Shown piece by piece: positions 44,001 through 50,000 of a DNA stretch of 64,000 nucleotides (the stretch's first letter is position 1; every line of letters starts with the position of its first letter). The position numbers and the translations under genes were made by a program. Where the stretch lies: NCBI GenBank assembly GCA_964017125.1, contig OZ024902.1, positions 100,780,796 through 100,844,795 of the forward strand. The letters are read 5' to 3'. This stretch comes from Flabesymbios commensalis (lineage: Eukaryota; Annelida; Polychaeta; Terebellida; Flabelligeridae). Under the pieces are notes generated by a model. That model had not been told where the DNA came from. It did not search any database and saw only the letters and a program-made list of their open reading frames with translations.

Positions 44001-47000
44001 TTAAGTATGTAGACATCGCCAGCTATCATTACCGCTATGTACACAGACCGTTATTGCGTCATATGTGTGAACGTGAGACATCAATGATCGGGGTGTTTAC
44101 CACTGTGACAATGGCCTGGGTGGATTAAATATGACGTAGCAATAGTTCAATGAGGCACTTCACTGTCTGAATATTAGAAGGGCGAGATGGCGCACCTGAA
44201 GGGCAACGTGGCGCACATAAAGGGCAACAAGGCGCACATGAAGGACATCATGGCGCTCACAAAAGGCAACATGGCGCTGCGCCATGTTAGAAATGGCTAG
44301 ATAAAACACTGGTTAAAAGGCCACTTTTTCTGTGTCACAAGGGTGGCTGCGGCACCCAAAGACTGACTTTGCCTAAAAAGATTAAAGTAAGGTGTATTTC
44401 CTGACAATTCGGGTTGTTGATAAAAAAATCCTGACTTTTCATGTTATTAAGACCTGTGTCATGTCAACCCTGCTGATTAAAAACATTAAAAGTCCGACTT
44501 TTGCCAGAATTAAAAAAATATCTGACTTCTCAGACTCCAATTGATAACCAGAAAGAGTAACCTCTAGGCGATTTTTTTTTAATTAGTTGGTTGACAAAAC
44601 CGCTGAGTCAGGAAAACGCAAAATCCTAAAAAATATAAATTTGAAAAAACATATTTTTTTATTGCCGACGACCCTGTGTTTGCCGGTGAATAGATAAACC
44701 TTCAAGTAGATTTAGATGATCACAGATTGTTTTAATTAAAAAAAGTTTCTTCACAGCCTGCCATTTTTGGATTTGTATTTTTTCTACCATATGACCACTA
44801 GTTGATATAGAAAAATAAGTTGACCGGTACAAAAATTAATCTCATTTTTTTTTAGTTCCTCCGACCCTGAGTTAGTGAACGATAAAGTTGACCAGCATTT
44901 AAAAAAAAAAGTAATTTCGATTTTTTTTTTCCATCCACCTGCCCATAGGTTTCAAATCATAACTTTTGTCAACCAACTAATATAAAAACACTGGCCCTAG
45001 GATGTTGAGTATAGTAGCCTCTCTGATTTTATTAGCACTTGTGTAACCAGTTCTAAAAATATCCCTTTTAAAAATATTGAAACACTGATATTTGCTGGTA
45101 CTTGAATTTCACAAAATCAAAATAATTTTCAGTGGCTTGAATTTGTGAATGCGTTAACTATCACTCTGTTGCGTCCATGTTCACACCTATGATGTAATGA
45201 CTGACAAACATGTGCACACGGGTGACGGTGGTCATCACTATGCATGTTTACACACTTGACTCGTTATAATCGTTAAATTGGGAGGGGTACAGGAAAAGCC
45301 TAGATGGGTGGCAGTGCACATGACGAAGTGTGGTTGATATTAGCTGATGTCATGCCCCTTCTGAATCCTAGATTAAACAGTTATTTAAAAAGGGTCAAGT
45401 AATATGTCATGCCCTTTTGAATCCTAGATTAAAGTTATTTAAAAAGGGTCAAGTAATATGTCATGCCCCCTCTGAATCCTAGATTAAACAGTTATTTAAA
45501 AAGGGTGAAGCAATATGTCAGGACCCTTCTGAATTCTAGATTAAACAGTTATTTAGAAAGGGTCAAGTAATATGGTATCAAAAGCTAGTGTAGTACACTC
45601 ACCTCAGGAGGTTTCATATTCAAAACTTTAGTGATTCTTCCCTGCATGATCAGGAAATGAGGATTGTTCACATTCAGTTGAACAGAGTTGAACAAATCCT
45701 GAACACGTGTATTGTTGGCATTACTCCCATTGATCAGATACTTGTTTCTTCCGCCAATGACAACCTACAGGCATTTAAGAGGCATTATTGATCATGTTGA
45801 TACTGAAAAAAAAATTAGGAAACAGTATTGATTAATTCAGATCAATTGAGACTGAGTAATATATGACATAAATTTTTATTAGCTTCACCCAACAATCACG
45901 AGGCCAGCATTGGAAAATGTGTGCCAGAATTCGATCAACATCGGGTGAAGGTCCTCGTATTTTCTGGGCACATACCTGTCTGGTGATAGTAATTTCCTCA
46001 TATTGCTCATAACCCAAAGGACTCTGATTCTTATCACTGTTATCAAAGGTAATGTTGACAGTCGCCTTGGTGACCCCAGCCTGTCCATTTTTGTACACCA
46101 ACTCTTGCAGATTTGTTGCACGAACCTGAGCAAAAACTGATTTTTATGAATCAAACCTTTATCTGGACCATCAGCAGTTTAGTGCATGATGTTCAGTTCA
46201 GATCACATTAACCAATATTGAATAACAAATGCATGGAGATAATTTTTTAACTAGGCCCACAGGACTAGTAATGACAAAACTTTACTAGTCCTCTAAAGAG
46301 TTTTACTAGTCTTGTATAATATATCCACTTAAAAATAATGCAAGAAAGCAACTTTTATTTTTTTAACAGATAACATGTGTTAAAATTGCACTAGTCATAT
46401 ATGACTGCATGAATTCACTCATTTGAGGCAAAGAGCAACTGAAACAATCTGTGAAAATGGCTCTCAGAAATGTGAACCATATAACTGGTTTAATCATTAT
46501 TAGGGTCCATGTCAAAGTCAGACAGTGAGCAGTTAGATAAACTCTGGTGGGAAATGTTTACTGGACATGATAGATGAGCAGCCATGGATGTTTACTGGTC
46601 TGTGGCGATCTTCACTAGTGATCGCACCAGCAGACCAGTGGGAAGTTCTCTCCCTGCAAATGAGGAAAAACTAAAACTGTACAAATCTAAATGCTGAAAT
46701 GTTCTGAATTTAAAGTACCGGTACTGCAATAATAATTAACTACCGGTATACCCTCTGTACAACAATATGTAATGAAAATTTCACGGTATTTAGCGGGGGA
46801 CTCAAAAATAGTCCTTGCTAATTTCATCTGAGAAATCTGTGAAAAACATGCGCTACAAGTTAATTATCAATACGAAATAGATTGGAAATATTTAAATTTT
46901 AATTCATTCATTATTTTGAATAAATTTGAATGACTTTGTGGACTGTGAGCTAAGCACGGGGCATGTAGGCCTAGCCCTAGGACCTAACTGAAACTTGAAA

Positions 47001-50000
47001 GTAAAATGTTACTGATTCTAAAAAAAACTATTTTCGACCTAATTACACTTAGACATGACTGTCCAAATAAATGCTCCACGATTTTGTTTGTACTGAAACA
47101 GGGTTCAGCCACAAGCCTGTTTCAGACACAAGGGCTAAGTTTCCTTTGCCAGCTTAGCCTTTGGAGCTTTGGCTGGGGAATTGAGCTTAAAGTTGCAGTC
47201 AACTTCCAGCAGCATTGAGTGTTTTTCGCTGATTTCTCAGTCAATTCTTGGTCAATTACCATGAAATTTTACAAGCACTTTTTGCAATTTTTCCGGCGAC
47301 TACACTAAAAAAATTGTTAAATTTGAGTAAGTATTTCAAAAGTTAGACCATTTGTCATGTATTAGAATGTCGAGATTAAAGCTGAATGAAATTAATAGGT
47401 TTATAAAGGAGTGTCCTACTCAGTCTTAGTCATAGTCTATAGTCTGTCCGACGGTGGAGGATGGTCCAAAATGAAAGTTAGCTTTTCGGTATCCAGTCAG
47501 TCAATTCTCAACCGATTTTCATGAAACCCTATTTTCTAGTCATTTGGCATCGATCCTGAAAATTTCGTAAAAAAAAAATATTGTATAATTCAAAAGTTAG
47601 AATATTTGACATGTAGTAAATGTCTATTTATGACGCTCCTCTATAACATGTATAAACCTATTAACCTTCATTCCGGTTTAAGATTTGTGTTACATGTCAA
47701 ATGGTCTAACTTTTGAAATGCTCAATGGTATTTCGCGAAATTTTCAGGGTTGTTGCCAAATGACTAGATAATAATGGCTACAAAATTTCGTGACAATCGC
47801 TTGAGAATTGACTGACTGGATACCGAAAAGCTAACTTTCATTTTCGACCATCCTCCTCCATCGGACAGACTATATAGACATAGTCTAATTCGAAATTACT
47901 ACATGTCAAATGGACTAACTTTTATTAAACGAAGTGACTCGCACGCCGGCATACCGGCGTGCTAGATAATAGACTAGTGCGCAGGCATACCGGCGTGCAA
48001 GTGTATAGCGGTATATATCTAGAACGCAGGTATGCTGTGCCGGCGGCCGGAACAGTTAACCTATAGACAAATTACCTAGCCTTAGCCTTAGAAGCAGGCT
48101 GCCTGGGCCTTCTGATTATGAGGATATACATGATATACATGATATACATGATATACATGATATATGCAAGTTGCCTATATAGGCCCCCTATATATTTCAA
48201 AATTCTCCTGTGTATTTAATTGTAGGCATAGGCCTAGGTGAAATGCAATTGGCAAGATTACATGAAACACCTGCTAATGATGAAAGACGATCTAAAATGC
48301 AATTAACTACAACAGTGGGCTGATAAAACACCACATTAAACCCAATCAACCCCAACAGTAGATAAAACACCAAATAAAACGCAATTAACTTCAACAGTCG
48401 ATATAACACCATCTAAAACGCAATTATTAATAACAACTCAGCAGAGTGATGACATGTCTGGCAGGTTGGTGTCGAGGTGCGAAATACTTCAACAGTGGAT
48501 ATAACACCCAGCCTAGGATGTAGGGTATTAACAACTTAGCTGAGTGATGACATGTCTTGAGGTGCGATACTGGAAAGCGCAATTAACTCTTCTCAAGCTG
48601 AAGGCTACATTTATATACGTATTTAATAACTGTTACCCAAATAAAGAGTACTAGTCCGTGTAGATTTGTTGTTATTTATTATCTATATCTTGACATGGAT
48701 GTCCGTGGAAGTCCGTCAGCCCCAGTGGTCAACTCCTGATTACCTAAGGCCATCCTAAAAAATATCCTTGTTTCCGATTTCATGGAGTGAAAATGTCCAA
48801 GCAGTACTAGCCTATACAGTACTGACTGTGCATAAGCAGATAGGCCTACCTGTGTTAGGGCTACTTTTAGTGCTAGTGTTAACCTCTGCTTCATCCCTAG
48901 GCCCAGTTCATTCCGGTCACCCCTAGCATTTCAGGAAATTGAGATTTCCCAATTCCCAAACTCATGGGTATCCAAGACGTTGCCAAATTGTTGCTAGACG
49001 TCGCTACAGACATGGACGATTTCACTTGCTTCTAAAGGGCATAATATGATAGCCATTGTTGGCCACTGAGTTGACTGAATGACTCCCTGGTGTAGTGGAT
49101 AGCACTAGGGCCTGTTAAGTAGAGGGTCGTGAGTTCATATCTCGATGGACCATAACAATTTTTTTTTTAGACATGGCCCAGACTAGTCTGTTATTTTTTT
49201 CCGGGAGGTTTAATTATTTTTTCAACTTGCATAGACTCTAATCAGACCTTAACCAGGGGTCTGACCAGCCCTGCAGACGAATGGATGCCATGCGGTAGGA
49301 CTAACTTTTACTCCTATTTTCACCCATGCTGTCGAAAATAGGAAACAATTTTTTTAGGATGGCCTGATGACAACCCACTTCCCCTCCCCGTCATTGCCCG
49401 TTGAAGTCGCCCCAAATCCGTGGATTCCATTTATTATGGTTATGGTTACACATATCGTTCCGTTGGAGTGCGTGCATTTTGACGAGTATAAAGCTGATAA
49501 TGTGACTTTAAAGACGAACATGCACACAAGTGGGAATGCAAGAGAAAAATATCACTACTTTGCACTGGCTTTCACTGGGATGATTTCCGTGCCAAGTCGT
49601 CTCCGTGAGTTGTGGCGCCAGCCTGTGTATACGCTTTCGTGTGCGTGTGCGTGCACGGAAAAACATCCACTAACGACCGTGTCCGTCACGCGGACATGGT
49701 AAGCTAGATGTAATCCCCAAGTTCTGTATATTTACAGAGCGCCGGTATGCCGTGCCGGCGGCCGGAACACAGCACTCAACCTATAGATTTATACTACTAG
49801 TGCAAATATTAAAACAATTATCAGTCATCTGTTTAGCTCTTAGGTGCAGCAATACCTCACTGAGAAAACAGGAAAAGTCGTCCTATTGAAAGATGTCCAC
49901 AACTTGCAAGCTCATGAAGATACACAGAAAATCAAGCCACAGGAAGAACTACAACAGCTCTGTTCATGGCTCGATGAACGAGAAGACCTATATGTACAGT

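Noticed and set aside
43907-44128. 73-codon frame near 43907 as a gene
   Set aside because: It begins inside a dispersed repeat and lacks any recognisable feature or splice context.
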